The translations under genes were made by a program, and so were the position numbers. Under the pieces are notes generated by a model. That model was given only the letters and a program-made list of their open reading frames with translations. It did not search any database and was not told where the DNA came from. A stretch of 64,000 nucleotides of DNA from positions 9,458,386-9,522,385 of the forward strand of contig NC_087063.1 of assembly GCF_963678635.1 (NCBI RefSeq), read 5' to 3'. Positions 61,001 through 61,469 of this stretch are shown here, piece after piece. Position 1 is the stretch's first letter; every line of letters begins with the position of its first letter. Origin of the DNA: Symsagittifera roscoffensis (taxonomy: Eukaryota; Xenacoelomorpha; Acoela; Convolutidae).

Positions 61001-61469
61001 GCTCTGAATATTAGGTCGGAAAAACTAGCCTTGAGCCATTAAGAACGCCTGTCAACACGCTTTTATATTTTTTTCTATGAGGCGATTTATTTCAACCAGG
61101 AAAGACCGTAAATGGATTCACCATAGGGCCCGATTTTCGAATTCCTAAAGCGACAAATCGCTAAATGTTCAACTGACCGAAAGTTATTTGTTTTTAATAG
61201 AGAAACAAAGCTCAACAAAGGTCGTTTTGTCTCATGTTTCATTTGCTGAGTATTTCAGACCCCAGCTGCACAAAAATGACAAATTCTGTTATTAACATCA
61301 AAAAATAATATCGAAAAAAAAAACCTCGAATGTGAGTTTGTTTCTCTCTGCATTCTCAAACAGCTCCTTGGCCACTTCTTCCAAATAGTTGCCCACGAAC
61401 TCGATCGTGTCCGAGAAGCGAGGCCTCGTCTGCTCGTGCGATCTCTCCTCCCCCTTCTGAGTGTCGTAG
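3926..61469 (-). CDS. ITPR: Inositol 1,4,5-trisphosphate receptor gene, partial, 28 exons (span)
   Basis: This is the span of the visible part of an IP3 receptor, the tetrameric ER calcium-release channel opened by IP3 and calcium. The exons join in the order listed separately (61469 down to 3926). They give 6001 nt, one leading base plus 2000 codons without a stop, and the intron phase matches at every junction. Landmark motifs in order are [151 protein letters not shown] and GGGIGD. The IP3-binding core and suppressor domain would lie right of the window; TM6 and the tail would lie left. Variable loops are longer than in the vertebrate proteins as I remember them. Exons are clearly less AT-rich than introns. 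The GGGIGD filter alone would not separate it from the ryanodine receptor, but the flanking sequence is IP3-receptor-like throughout. Confidence 0.97.
4478..4660 (-). CDS. ITPR: ITPR exon 27 of window (luminal loop, glycosylation-rich)
   Basis: A 183-nt symmetric exon, phase 1 on both sides, with a strong acceptor (TTTCTTTGTGTAG) and donor CAG|GTTAGA. It encodes 61 residues of the luminal loop between TM5 and the pore. The loop has five N-glycosylation sequons (NCT, NET, NST, NYS, NLT) and two cysteines in the stretch around [10 protein letters not shown] and [10 protein letters not shown]. Vertebrate receptors also have a glycosylated, Cys-containing loop here, but I see no residue-level alignment. 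Joining exons 26, 27 and 28 gives Asp at both junctions. Confidence 0.85.
4661..5927. other. Intron between exons 26 and 27
   Basis: AT-rich intron. Around 5500-5590 there is a short imperfect foldback of the CGCAATTTTTGG / CCAAAAATTGCG kind, related to the family C repeats at 9.6 and 59.5 kb. I see no coding exon. Confidence 0.5.
5928..6105 (-). CDS. ITPR: ITPR exon 26 of window (TM4-5 linker and TM5)
   Basis: The exon starts [20 protein letters not shown], the nearly invariant S4-S5 linker, then [20 protein letters not shown] (TM5) and [13 protein letters not shown] plus one base. The acceptor GGTTTAG at 6106-6110 is chosen over a nearer TAG because it restores LLD before VVYREE. Donor ATAG|GTAATG, phase 1. 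Confidence 0.98.
6106..6734. other. Intron between exons 25 and 26
   Basis: AT-rich intron with no repeat, exon or structure that I can recognise. The 368-nt intron at 6897-7264 is likewise empty. Confidence 0.5.
6735..6896 (-). CDS. ITPR: ITPR exon 25 of window (TM4 region)
   Basis: The exon encodes [20 protein letters not shown], then [20 protein letters not shown] and PLCYSVL. SFxGNxGTFxRG and EFLYH match IP3 receptors. Phase 0 at both ends (GGTTTAG acceptor, CTA|GTGAGT donor). Confidence 0.97.
7265..7457 (-). CDS. ITPR: ITPR exon 24 of window (TM2 and start of TM3)
   Basis: The exon encodes [20 protein letters not shown] (TM2) and [20 protein letters not shown] with MIGAVN (TM3). ILRLIxSxGxxPTLxxxGAxN is a family signature. 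Phase 2 in (GTTTAG). The donor is AAT|GTGCGT, chosen because it leaves an exact AVN-MLNK alignment with no gap. Confidence 0.95.
7505..7880. repeat. About 92-bp satellite, four tandem units
   Basis: Four tandem copies start near 7507, 7598, 7688 and 7782. Each begins with the TTATACGAATTTAATAAAA motif and contains GAGAAGCAAT and CACTGCATT, with small substitutions. The unit is very AT-rich and lies in the intron between exons 23 and 24. Confidence 0.9.
7887..8551 (-). mobile_element. Family B TIR element copies (two, one partial)
   Basis: The segment near 8148-8510 ends in ATGGTCGGAAC and begins with GACCAT, and shares a body with copies at 15165-15670 and 25785-26355 in reverse orientation. 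Shared landmarks are CGAGCAGGCTTACAACAGC and GGTACCACAGATAATCATC. A truncated second copy lies at 7887-8105. Non-coding and MITE-like. Confidence 0.7.
8759..8882 (-). CDS. ITPR: ITPR exon 23 of window (TM1)
   Basis: The exon encodes [20 protein letters not shown] then [14 protein letters not shown], the first transmembrane helix. SFNLAVxxNxxVAFFYPF is conserved in the family. Acceptor TGTTTCAG (phase 1), donor CAG|GTCAGC (phase 2). The correct frame has no long ORF, so it is easy to miss. Confidence 0.97.
9092..9357 (-). CDS. ITPR: ITPR exon 22 of window (linker before TM1)
   Basis: The exon encodes [60 protein letters not shown] and EMKWQKKLR. This is the conserved cytosolic linker that leads into the channel domain. 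Phase 2 in (TTTTCTAG), phase 1 out (T|GTTAGT); joined to exon 23 it gives KKLRSQPLL. Confidence 0.98.
9480..9850. repeat. Family C repeat with a 20-bp tandem array
   Basis: A dispersed repeat with ATTCGAACCCCT-like and GGAAAAT...TTGGTC landmarks, also seen near 28880-29090 and 59440-59765. Inside it, 9729-9806 holds four tandem copies of GAAAGTGCCCAAAAACGGCA. The TTCGAACCCC motif resembles a tRNA B-box on the minus strand, but no A-box or cloverleaf is visible. Confidence 0.7.
10034..10090 (-). CDS. ITPR: ITPR exon 21 of window (57-nt microexon)
   Basis: A 57-nt exon encoding about 19 residues ([18 protein letters not shown]) between HNKEL and HTAQIEIV. It has a good acceptor (TTTCTCAG) and a strong GTGAGT donor, with phase 2 on both sides. 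Being symmetric it could be skipped without a frameshift. The protein sequence is not conserved, so the call rests on splice sites and phase. Confidence 0.75.
10091..10767. other. Intron between exons 20 and 21
   Basis: AT-rich intron. ORFs on both strands (10166-10602) show no domain and no conservation that I can recognise. The introns at 10977-11614, 12257-12777 and 11822-12055 also look empty. Confidence 0.4.
10768..10976 (-). CDS. ITPR: ITPR exon 20 of window
   Basis: The exon begins [11 protein letters not shown], continues with a very acidic insertion ([17 protein letters not shown]) and then [20 protein letters not shown]. Conserved flanks and a variable acidic middle are as expected. 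Phase 0 in (GGTAG acceptor), phase 2 out (AAG|GTAACT). Confidence 0.97.
11615..11821 (-). CDS. ITPR: ITPR exon 19 of window
   Basis: The exon encodes [20 protein letters not shown], then [20 protein letters not shown] and [12 protein letters not shown]. It matches the vertebrate [14 protein letters not shown]...[22 protein letters not shown] segment almost residue for residue. Phase 0 both ends (TTTTTCAG acceptor, TTG|GTTAGA donor). Confidence 0.98.
12056..12256 (-). CDS. ITPR: ITPR exon 18 of window (RIH-associated domain)
   Basis: The exon encodes [40 protein letters not shown] and [12 protein letters not shown]. This is the most conserved part of the RIH-associated domain shared with ryanodine receptors. 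Phase 0 at both ends (ATTCCAG acceptor, CAA|GTTAGC donor). Confidence 0.98.
12778..12940 (-). CDS. ITPR: ITPR exon 17 of window (start of RIH-associated domain)
   Basis: The exon encodes a Gly/Ser-rich start ([20 protein letters not shown]) and then [20 protein letters not shown], ending [23 protein letters not shown] is nearly invariant in IP3 receptors and begins the RIH-associated region. Acceptor TTACCTAG (phase 2), donor CAG|GTAAGT (phase 0). Confidence 0.96.
13142..13466 (-). CDS. ITPR: ITPR exon 16 of window (variable basic loop)
   Basis: A 325-nt exon between conserved exons, phase 1 in (CTTTTTTAG) and phase 2 out (AAG|GTTTGA). The protein is Ser/Arg/Lys-rich and poorly conserved, with [19 protein letters not shown] and [16 protein letters not shown]. 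It lies where vertebrate receptors have a long divergent regulatory loop; this one is longer. The RSRSSADS stretch looks like a basophilic kinase target, which is inference only. The exon call rests on open frame, phase match on both sides and position. Confidence 0.88.
15165..15670 (+). mobile_element. Family B TIR element, near full-length
   Basis: The element is bounded by GTTCCGACCAT near 15190 and ATGGTCGGAAC near 15657-15668, a perfect 11-bp inverted pair. A related short segment (GTAGCACAGAAT) precedes the left end. No coding potential was recognised. It has the same orientation as 25785-26355 and is opposite to 8148-8551. Confidence 0.75.
17545..18012. mobile_element. MITE-like element with 25-bp perfect inverted ends
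   Basis: Bases 17545-17569 and 17988-18012 are perfect reverse complements. The left end starts GGTACTACTATGATAGAGTG and the right end closes with its complement. The 418 bp between are AT-rich and non-coding. A diverged relative of the end (GGACCCATCTATATTTTAGG) occurs near 18984. No clear target duplication was seen. Confidence 0.75.
19921..19925. repeat. Target site duplication, left (TCAGC)
   Basis: TCAGC lies directly before the left LTR and recurs at 24583-24587 directly after the right LTR. This is the 5-bp duplication expected from an LTR-element integrase. Confidence 0.9.
19926..20283 (-). repeat. 3' LTR of the retrotransposon
   Basis: A 358-bp direct repeat with TGTT...AACA ends. 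It matches the LTR at 24229-24582 with two substitutions (T/A at position 5; C/G about 45 bp before the end) and one 4-bp indel near 20160. The polypurine tract abuts it at 20284-20294. Confidence 0.97.
20284..20294 (-). other. Polypurine tract
   Basis: On the minus strand the 11 bases AAGGAGGGAAA directly precede the TGTT of the 3' LTR. This is the classic second-strand primer position and fixes the element's orientation as minus. Confidence 0.88.
20316..20993 (-). CDS. -1 frame continuation of the retroelement polyprotein
   Basis: From GCT at 20993 a frame -1 to the long ORF stays open for 225 codons to a stop at 20316. It starts [20 protein letters not shown], then a basic, Pro/Ser-rich stretch ([20 protein letters not shown] and [11 protein letters not shown]), then a Thr/Ser/Glu-rich tail ending QAEDLENP. 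The acidic-then-basic composition resembles C-terminal tails of Ty3/Gypsy polyproteins. The last 143 codons (from 20747) begin with an ATG, but no separate gene is implied. Either ribosomes reach it by -1 frameshifting at 20993-20999, or a one-base indel in the A6 run split one original frame. Confidence 0.6.
   Translation of the reverse strand, partial: AKADPATIEFDCDTSISLSSDIELDHKTPSPSKQPAAKRIDRKSTPETNSPEIRRSTRARTSTLAGKFGKAIPIGNISTNTDMSGMVATIEHANTEDITSKEPNTSNTIDICDAQTTIDKETTVCLSPSVATSEEIVCTEVLMSNDTPENARETTTTATPPRTTSSRYILDKQKITEDSFSKDFEDAMNFLQSISPIRGNSMTFQREKEGDTQKSTSQAEDLENP
20927..24229 (-). CDS. Gag-protease-integrase fusion ORF of an LTR retrotransposon, RT-less
   Basis: A 1100-residue ORF. 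Residues 1-255 are a Gag capsid-like region ([53 protein letters not shown]). Residues 280-300 are an RGG-rich stretch, and 314-349 hold zinc knuckles, the second a classic [14 protein letters not shown]. Residues 430-450 hold the start of an aspartic protease ([11 protein letters not shown]). After about 20 residues the sequence moves straight to an integrase: H2C2 zinc finger (476-511, HLTHPGQ...CKNC) and DD35E core with D543, D602 and E638. Later residues carry a GTFGAQFKI...SPHTAWIM block and a basic tail. The rest of the protease, reverse transcriptase and RNase H are absent without breaking the frame. The general layout fits Ty3/Gypsy. The start ATG uses the last base of the LTR. Confidence 0.92.
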   Translation of the reverse strand: MAQPALTKNPLGITPFWQKASAEPPVEWDKWNQQLFLGIIAKDGMNLNKLLRNPPAVRKPQEPGYELNIDGETDKQIRDRNLRNQEKRVAWENQCQHLDNLGPTVDGIPWEEADIKCRSYIYLCLGTEGQRRLTQYYPNLKIQDTSTKEFWTLLTRLFVKERNVTFDRYEAFTRKQGKTESLEEFHCGLTELVVKGNFKCTACNDVGLESEIVRDLFTANMSNDEVQKDLLAETKTPAQALDYAIKREKGPENQVYIRKQGTSNSHTGLPNIKSEPVNFVQKRGGYKSQQRGGRGRGGQTPRNYSEKAGQRKDCFKCGNAFSATHLAQCPARDKICNKCTKRGHFARLCKSSEVNAIQEENQQQQDHQSTDMTAYVNYLQAGDVIPGWELIHPDDTSTNWINFEPRRAEQLLDTDLKGHLIRVRSGKNNIVFIADTGSPTSFVNEKTANLLATTITSAVRTTMRDDDEANKMDALHLTHPGQGGMLEAARHVWYPYLHRDIVATAQNCKNCREKGKNFKVISGKQHYSTLDAVVEPNEEIQLDFAGPLPDENDKEVYILVGVDRFSRFPYAKVVTNNKADTIIRFMQNHIVNQGVPRAIRCDQAQGFRAKKFRIYCKAHNIKLIFAPVDDHRAIGMVERLIRTLKSRLAIMKIDKSNRPYKLASDVAELIKTLRITPNTSTKVTPFESHYGRKANTPLSNLSTSSKLSNLSWQNTKLSCLDEKVLTKPALSAETMWNREVNSEDELDLKYKQKPTSDHQYVPEPTFNPASPEKNNAEQSTTKAHHDTATTSGKRRAHLQPDVRTHKDAVTLDSSDEEFDRRLLQKFPIGAHLPLSNKPYEARSLQEAFLKEKSNNLENVRTRNPIRLLTKQEKENLRRAPLVFLKDRFKGPAHTIDPKTGLRLEQVARKTGTIARKTKNAGTFGAQFKIIKNGAILNYSPHTAWIMEDGKQPRLIRHDGLAFIPDPRVYGKCRPAALKDFVAYKHLTRAKPRILGPKSPSMGAQKKPEDKSSTIPENHLQNPLRKSYNKHSTDELSAHKSYYQQLHQEIRRMPATAANQQRNASRQNRFHGEQLAQRKKLKPTPQRSNSTVTPRFHFHRI
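20993..20999 (-). promoter_or_regulatory. Candidate -1 ribosomal frameshift heptamer A AAA AAG
   Basis: In the long ORF the codons AGA AAA AAG place A-AAA-AAG in the X-XXY-YYZ register of -1 frameshift sites. A -1 shift here enters exactly the 225-codon open frame. I did not identify a stimulatory hairpin. An indel in the A run is the simpler alternative. Confidence 0.45.
24211..24228 (-). other. Primer-binding site
   Basis: Directly inside the 5' LTR the minus strand reads TGGCGCAGCCAGCACTCA, starting with the TGG that pairs with the tRNA CCA end. The first 7 bases resemble the PBS of elements primed by tRNA-Ser, but I cannot assign the tRNA. The site is also coding: it overlaps codons 1-7 of the Gag ORF. 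Confidence 0.8.
24229..24582 (-). repeat. 5' LTR of the retrotransposon
   Basis: 354 bp with TGTT...AACA ends, the partner of 19926-20283. In element orientation it ends AACA and the next bases are the PBS. About 99% identity between the LTRs implies a fairly young insertion. Confidence 0.97.
24583..24587. repeat. Target site duplication, right (TCAGC)
   Basis: Matches 19921-19925. Together they define one clean insertion of 4657 bp. Confidence 0.9.
25139..25572 (+). mobile_element. Family A MITE-like copy
   Basis: Starts with GGAAAAGAGTAATGAACGCA and runs through the family landmarks (TGAATTTCAAGAA, CACGTTTTT-like, CTGTTCGATAGT, AAACCGCGAAAAATC) to TCTTCCTCGTGTTCAT. A degenerate partial copy is at 24620-25000 and a fragment at 25610-25760. 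Confidence 0.75.
25785..26355 (+). mobile_element. Family B TIR element
   Basis: Runs from TAGCCGGTTACTGTGCAAGT, with GTTCCGACCAT near 25813, to ATGGTCGGAAC near 26354. Shares its body with 15165-15670 and, inverted, with 8148-8551. Its outer flank TAGCCGGTTACTGTG also recurs inverted at 8526-8540. No coding potential. Confidence 0.75.
27147..27342 (-). CDS. ITPR: ITPR exon 15 of window
   Basis: The exon encodes [40 protein letters not shown] and ends KLKK plus one base. FFKVFYDxMK is a conserved IP3 receptor motif. The frame lacks an ATG near its start and differs from the longer ORF overlapping it (27143-27391), which is a shadow. The acceptor TTTTTTAG (phase 0) is followed by a donor AAG|GTAACA (phase 1) that opens the 13.7-kb intron carrying the LTR element. 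Confidence 0.95.
27516..27727 (-). CDS. ITPR: ITPR exon 14 of window
   Basis: The exon encodes [20 protein letters not shown] and [14 protein letters not shown], matching VQCHLDKEGASNLVIDLI and LLEGGNTTIQ of vertebrate receptors. The acceptor is a tandem CAGCAG, so the exon can begin at 27727 or 27724. Both keep phase 1 and both restore Ser, differing by one Ala. The donor is CAG|GTGAGG, phase 0. Confidence 0.95.
28226..28430 (+). mobile_element. SINE-like insertion with 13-bp target duplication
   Basis: ACTCATTATTCAT is present at 28226-28238 and 28418-28430. The 179 bp between (28239-28417) carry a tRNA B-box-like GCGTTCGAATCCC near the start, a C14-G-C6 run at 28351-28371 and an A-rich 3' end (AAATAAAAAAAATAAAAAA). 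These are the marks of a 5'-truncated retroposed SINE on the plus strand. The right duplication directly abuts the exon 13 donor GTAAGT. Confidence 0.88.
28437..28632 (-). CDS. ITPR: ITPR exon 13 of window
   Basis: The exon encodes [20 protein letters not shown], an Ala/Asn/Ser-rich stretch ([14 protein letters not shown]) and ends THPTFPP plus one base. The acceptor is TGTGTGCAG (phase 0) and the donor is GTAAGT (phase 1). A SINE with a 13-bp target duplication sits in the intron only 6 nt beyond the exon/donor border. Confidence 0.93.
29231..29470 (-). pseudogene. Transposase C-terminal fragment, Tc1/mariner superfamily (left arm)
   Basis: The minus frame reads [20 protein letters not shown], the conserved block with the last catalytic acidic residue, and ends [14 protein letters not shown] then stop. 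About 80 residues remain; the DNA-binding and first catalytic parts are missing. A broken relic with no start. Confidence 0.9.
29498..29697 (+). pseudogene. Transposase C-terminal fragment, Tc1/mariner superfamily (right arm)
   Basis: The plus frame starts [20 protein letters not shown] and ends with the same [14 protein letters not shown] and stop. It is shorter at its inner end than the left arm and lacks SPDLNPLD. Substitutions (Y/P, P/L, H/N) relative to the left copy show independent drift. Confidence 0.88.
31455..31835 (-). mobile_element. tRNA-Met-derived SINE, near full-length
   Basis: On the minus strand 31573-31634 resembles a tRNA: A-box TGGCTGAGTGGT, an anticodon arm GAGA-CTCATAA-TCTC giving the Met anticodon CAT, and a B-box-like GGTCGCAGATCGAATAC. 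The 5' and 3' acceptor strands do not pair, so it is not a functional tRNA. The rest (ACACAGAGGCGAAGC and TTTTATTTGCGGGTAAGG on the plus strand) is shared with 33855-34210 and 49207-49570. Confidence 0.8.
32790..32970 (+). repeat. 16-bp minisatellite
   Basis: About eleven tandem copies of GAAGCGAAACAGACAA-type units. Because the unit is not a multiple of 3 and lacks stops, several frames on both strands stay open (Lys/Arg/Gln-rich one way, Phe/Leu/Ser/Cys-rich the other). These ORFs are by-products. Confidence 0.95.
33855..34210 (-). mobile_element. tRNA-Met-derived SINE copy
   Basis: Starts GAGAGGCGAAGCTCTGCTTC on the plus strand, includes ATTCGAGCCTACGACCTACT (B-box region, minus strand) and ends with the GTTAGGTTGGAAAAAAGAAG block. 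Its left end abuts a family A copy that stops mid-unit at about 33855. Confidence 0.75.
35430..35523 (+). other. GC-rich Ala/Pro coding-like island
   Basis: In an AT-rich intron these 94 bases are strikingly GC-rich. The plus frame reads [20 protein letters not shown] then DRFD and a stop, open for about 45 codons from near 35388. It could be the last exon of an unseen plus-strand gene or a retroelement relic. No family recognised. Confidence 0.3.
36077..36191 (-). CDS. ITPR: ITPR exon 12 of window
   Basis: A 115-nt exon: [20 protein letters not shown] then [18 protein letters not shown]. It matches the vertebrate KLIKHTK...LCIKVLQTLREMM...YGEK stretch. Phase 2 in (TCTTCAG), phase 0 out (AAG|GTCAGC). 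The next exon starts GEKLRDALL, exactly continuing the conserved YGEKGEALR motif. Confidence 0.95.
36192..38824. other. Intron between exons 11 and 12
   Basis: It holds family A copies (about 36770-37210 and 37525-37925) and a degenerate tRNA-Met SINE body (37310-37505). The rest shows nothing I can support. Confidence 0.6.
38825..38973 (-). CDS. ITPR: ITPR exon 11 of window
   Basis: The exon encodes [34 protein letters not shown] and ends CERGDFIK plus two bases. [18 protein letters not shown] is close to identical to vertebrate receptors. The true frame has no long ORF beyond the exon, so an ATG-based ORF scan misses it. Acceptor GCCTTAG (phase 0); donor AAG|GTAGAT (phase 2). Confidence 0.97.
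39107..39335 (-). CDS. ITPR: ITPR exon 10 of window
   Basis: The exon begins [20 protein letters not shown] and ends [12 protein letters not shown]. The AIPVDLDS box is diagnostic. The middle ([16 protein letters not shown]) is variable. Phase 2 in (TATTCTAG) and phase 0 out (CAG|GTATGT). Confidence 0.96.
39538..39758 (-). CDS. ITPR: ITPR exon 9 of window
   Basis: The exon encodes [20 protein letters not shown], then [20 protein letters not shown] and NVEECIR. It corresponds to the vertebrate FFSSPF...LQTRQ...VESCIR stretch. The acceptor is CTTAG (phase 0) and the donor is CAG|GTTCGA (phase 2, splitting an Arg codon). Confidence 0.95.
40140..40265 (-). CDS. ITPR: ITPR exon 8 of window
   Basis: A 42-codon exon, [20 protein letters not shown] followed by [16 protein letters not shown], matching the NHCYVDTEVEMKEIYTS region of vertebrate receptors. 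Phase 0 at both ends. The acceptor is weak in pyrimidines (GAGTAG); the donor is AAG|GTCAGC. Confidence 0.95.
40768..41097 (-). CDS. ITPR: ITPR exon 7 of window
   Basis: The exon encodes [20 protein letters not shown], then [37 protein letters not shown] and ends SSIAL. The HTEIKC box and the LDDI...THP stretch are diagnostic of the IP3 receptor solenoid. Phase 0 at both ends (TTTTCTAG acceptor, TTG|GTAAAT donor). About 25 extra residues lie between VKLMEM and NSPLLYH compared with vertebrates. Confidence 0.96.
41098..46064. other. 5-kb intron between exons 6 and 7
   Basis: AT-rich. It has a family A copy (43482-43870), a family B fragment (43105-43440), a tRNA-like relic (42870-42960, GGATTTGAACACTGGGCCCT) and three tandem copies of a GAACCCGCATTATA unit at 45219-45262. 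No exon seen. Confidence 0.6.
46065..46265 (-). CDS. ITPR: ITPR exon 6 of window
   Basis: The exon encodes [38 protein letters not shown] and [12 protein letters not shown], matching the conserved helical block after the LFLxxG motif at the end of exon 5. The acceptor is ATGTTTCAG and the donor is GAG|GTGAGA, both phase 0. It is isolated by 5-6 kb introns on each side. Confidence 0.96.
46266..52001. other. 5.7-kb intron between exons 5 and 6
   Basis: It holds family A copies (47216-47590, 47610-48090 and 48700-49070) and tRNA-Met SINE copies (49139-49805, with the head duplicated). ORFs on either side (46673-46909, 50449-51275) show no domain and look like chance. Confidence 0.6.
49139..49805 (-). 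mobile_element. Cluster of tRNA-Met SINE copies
   Basis: A duplicated head (ACACAGAGGCGAAGCTGCGG at 49139 and a related copy at 49207) is followed by the tRNA-like region and body to about 49570. A second tRNA-like region (GGATTCAAACCAGCGACCTC) follows with its body to 49805. All have the same orientation as the 31.5- and 33.9-kb copies. Confidence 0.7.
52002..52846 (-). CDS. ITPR: ITPR exon 5 of window (largest)
   Basis: This 845-nt exon is the longest here. It contains [40 protein letters not shown] and [13 protein letters not shown], then a Ser/Lys-rich insertion ([17 protein letters not shown]). It continues with [18 protein letters not shown] and [20 protein letters not shown]. The insertion sits where vertebrate paralogues have their own variable and spliced segment. 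Phase 1 in (AATTTTTAG acceptor), phase 0 out (GGG|GTTAGT). A Gly/Thr-rich stretch near the start is also longer than in the vertebrate receptors I remember. Confidence 0.97.
53194..53371 (-). CDS. ITPR: ITPR exon 4 of window
   Basis: The exon opens with [19 protein letters not shown], a hallmark IP3 receptor motif, and then gives an acidic variable stretch ending HFSQFS. The acceptor is TTTGTTTAG (phase 0) and the donor is A|GTGAGT (phase 1). It is part of the armadillo-like cytosolic solenoid. Confidence 0.95.
53372..55726. other. Intron between exons 3 and 4
   Basis: It holds a foldback element (53513-53710), two short SINE heads (53835 and 53885, CACAGAGGCGAAGC), a family A copy (54565-55005) and tRNA-like relics at 54440-54510 (CAGGTTCGAAACC) and 55285-55345 (GGGACTCGAACCCCTGAACC). 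Confidence 0.6.
53513..53710. repeat. Foldback (imperfect long hairpin)
   Basis: GCAAAATGTTCCGCACAGC... and ...GATGGAGCACTTTTTGC form the outer arms; GTTTTTTAGTGTTTTTTGAA and TTCAAAAAACGCTAAAAAAT form the inner arms. Small, AT-rich and non-coding; likely a MITE. Confidence 0.6.
55727..55998 (-). CDS. ITPR: ITPR exon 3 of window
   Basis: The exon starts at phase 1 after TTTTCAG and begins [17 protein letters not shown] Gln/Ser/Asn-rich variable stretch follows, and it ends with [11 protein letters not shown], which matches the conserved block before [12 protein letters not shown]. The donor GAG|GTTTGA is phase 0. Joining it to exon 2 gives RTLDAT-KGNS in frame. The middle is low-complexity and probably disordered, and lies where vertebrate paralogues also differ. 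Confidence 0.93.
56835..56858 (+). other. G-quadruplex motif
   Basis: Runs of G3, G5, G6 and G3 are separated by T, T and AGGCT. It satisfies the usual four-run G4 pattern on the plus strand, which is the template strand of ITPR. Confidence 0.6.
57083..57535 (-). CDS. Possible extra ITPR exon, or unrelated coding-like frame
   Basis: A minus-strand frame stays open here for 151 codons and is less AT-rich than the intron around it. It is rich in S, T, P and N and includes [20 protein letters not shown] and a 13-residue repeat, [14 protein letters not shown] recognise no family. A good acceptor (CTCTGTGTTCTAG) opens it at phase 1 and an AAG|GTTTGT donor can close it at phase 1. These are exactly the phases of the exon 2-exon 3 junction, so it could be a 453-nt cassette exon in the variable loop. 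Without it the two exons also join cleanly. It could equally be a degenerate repeat or retrocopy. The frame itself runs on to a stop near 56988. Confidence 0.3.
58919..59389 (+). mobile_element. Family A MITE-like element, complete copy
   Basis: The 471-bp element is bounded by AAGAGTAATGAACG (58919-58932) and its exact complement CGTTCATTACTCTT (59376-59389). Internal landmarks are CTTTGAATTTCTTGAACGAT, AACTTGAGAAAACTGGATCA, TTCACGTTTTTTCGC and GCAAGACCTATATTAGAGCC. Partial or diverged copies occur near 1, 1003, 1445, 2760, 3205, 15960, 25139, 33380, 36770, 37525, 43482, 47216, 47610, 54565, 57590, 60320 and 63910, all in the plus orientation. Confidence 0.8.
59440..59765 (+). repeat. Family C repeat
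   Basis: Shares AAAAGTGCCCAAAAATG, CTCGGAAAATCAGTTTGGCC and TTCGAACCCCCT with 9480-9850, though diverged. Non-coding. Confidence 0.6.
60117..60264 (-). CDS. ITPR: ITPR exon 2 of window
   Basis: The exon begins directly with [20 protein letters not shown], one of the most conserved IP3 receptor blocks, and continues with [14 protein letters not shown]. The acceptor is GTTTCAG (phase 0) and the donor is A|GTGAGT (phase 1). It belongs to the alpha-helical regulatory solenoid on the cytosolic side. The larger frame extending upstream of 60264 is intron. Confidence 0.95.
60320..60752 (+). mobile_element. Family A MITE-like copy
   Basis: Starts GTTGGAAAAGAGTAATGAAC and ends TTCACTACGTTCATTACTCT, with the shared internal blocks. 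It lies in the intron between exons 1 and 2, about 56 bp upstream (minus-strand sense) of the exon 2 acceptor. Confidence 0.78.
61325..61469 (-). CDS. ITPR: ITPR exon 1 of window
   Basis: This exon encodes the segment with [20 protein letters not shown] and ERNKLTFE, which matches the conserved IP3 receptor stretch just before the VVNLARNLIYFG block. The acceptor is TTTAAG followed by one base completing the previous codon (phase 2). The donor follows LTFE at phase 0. That donor is odd: GT followed by a long T run, without the usual A/G at +3 or G at +5. The preceding exon was not found and should lie beyond the right edge. Confidence 0.88.
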
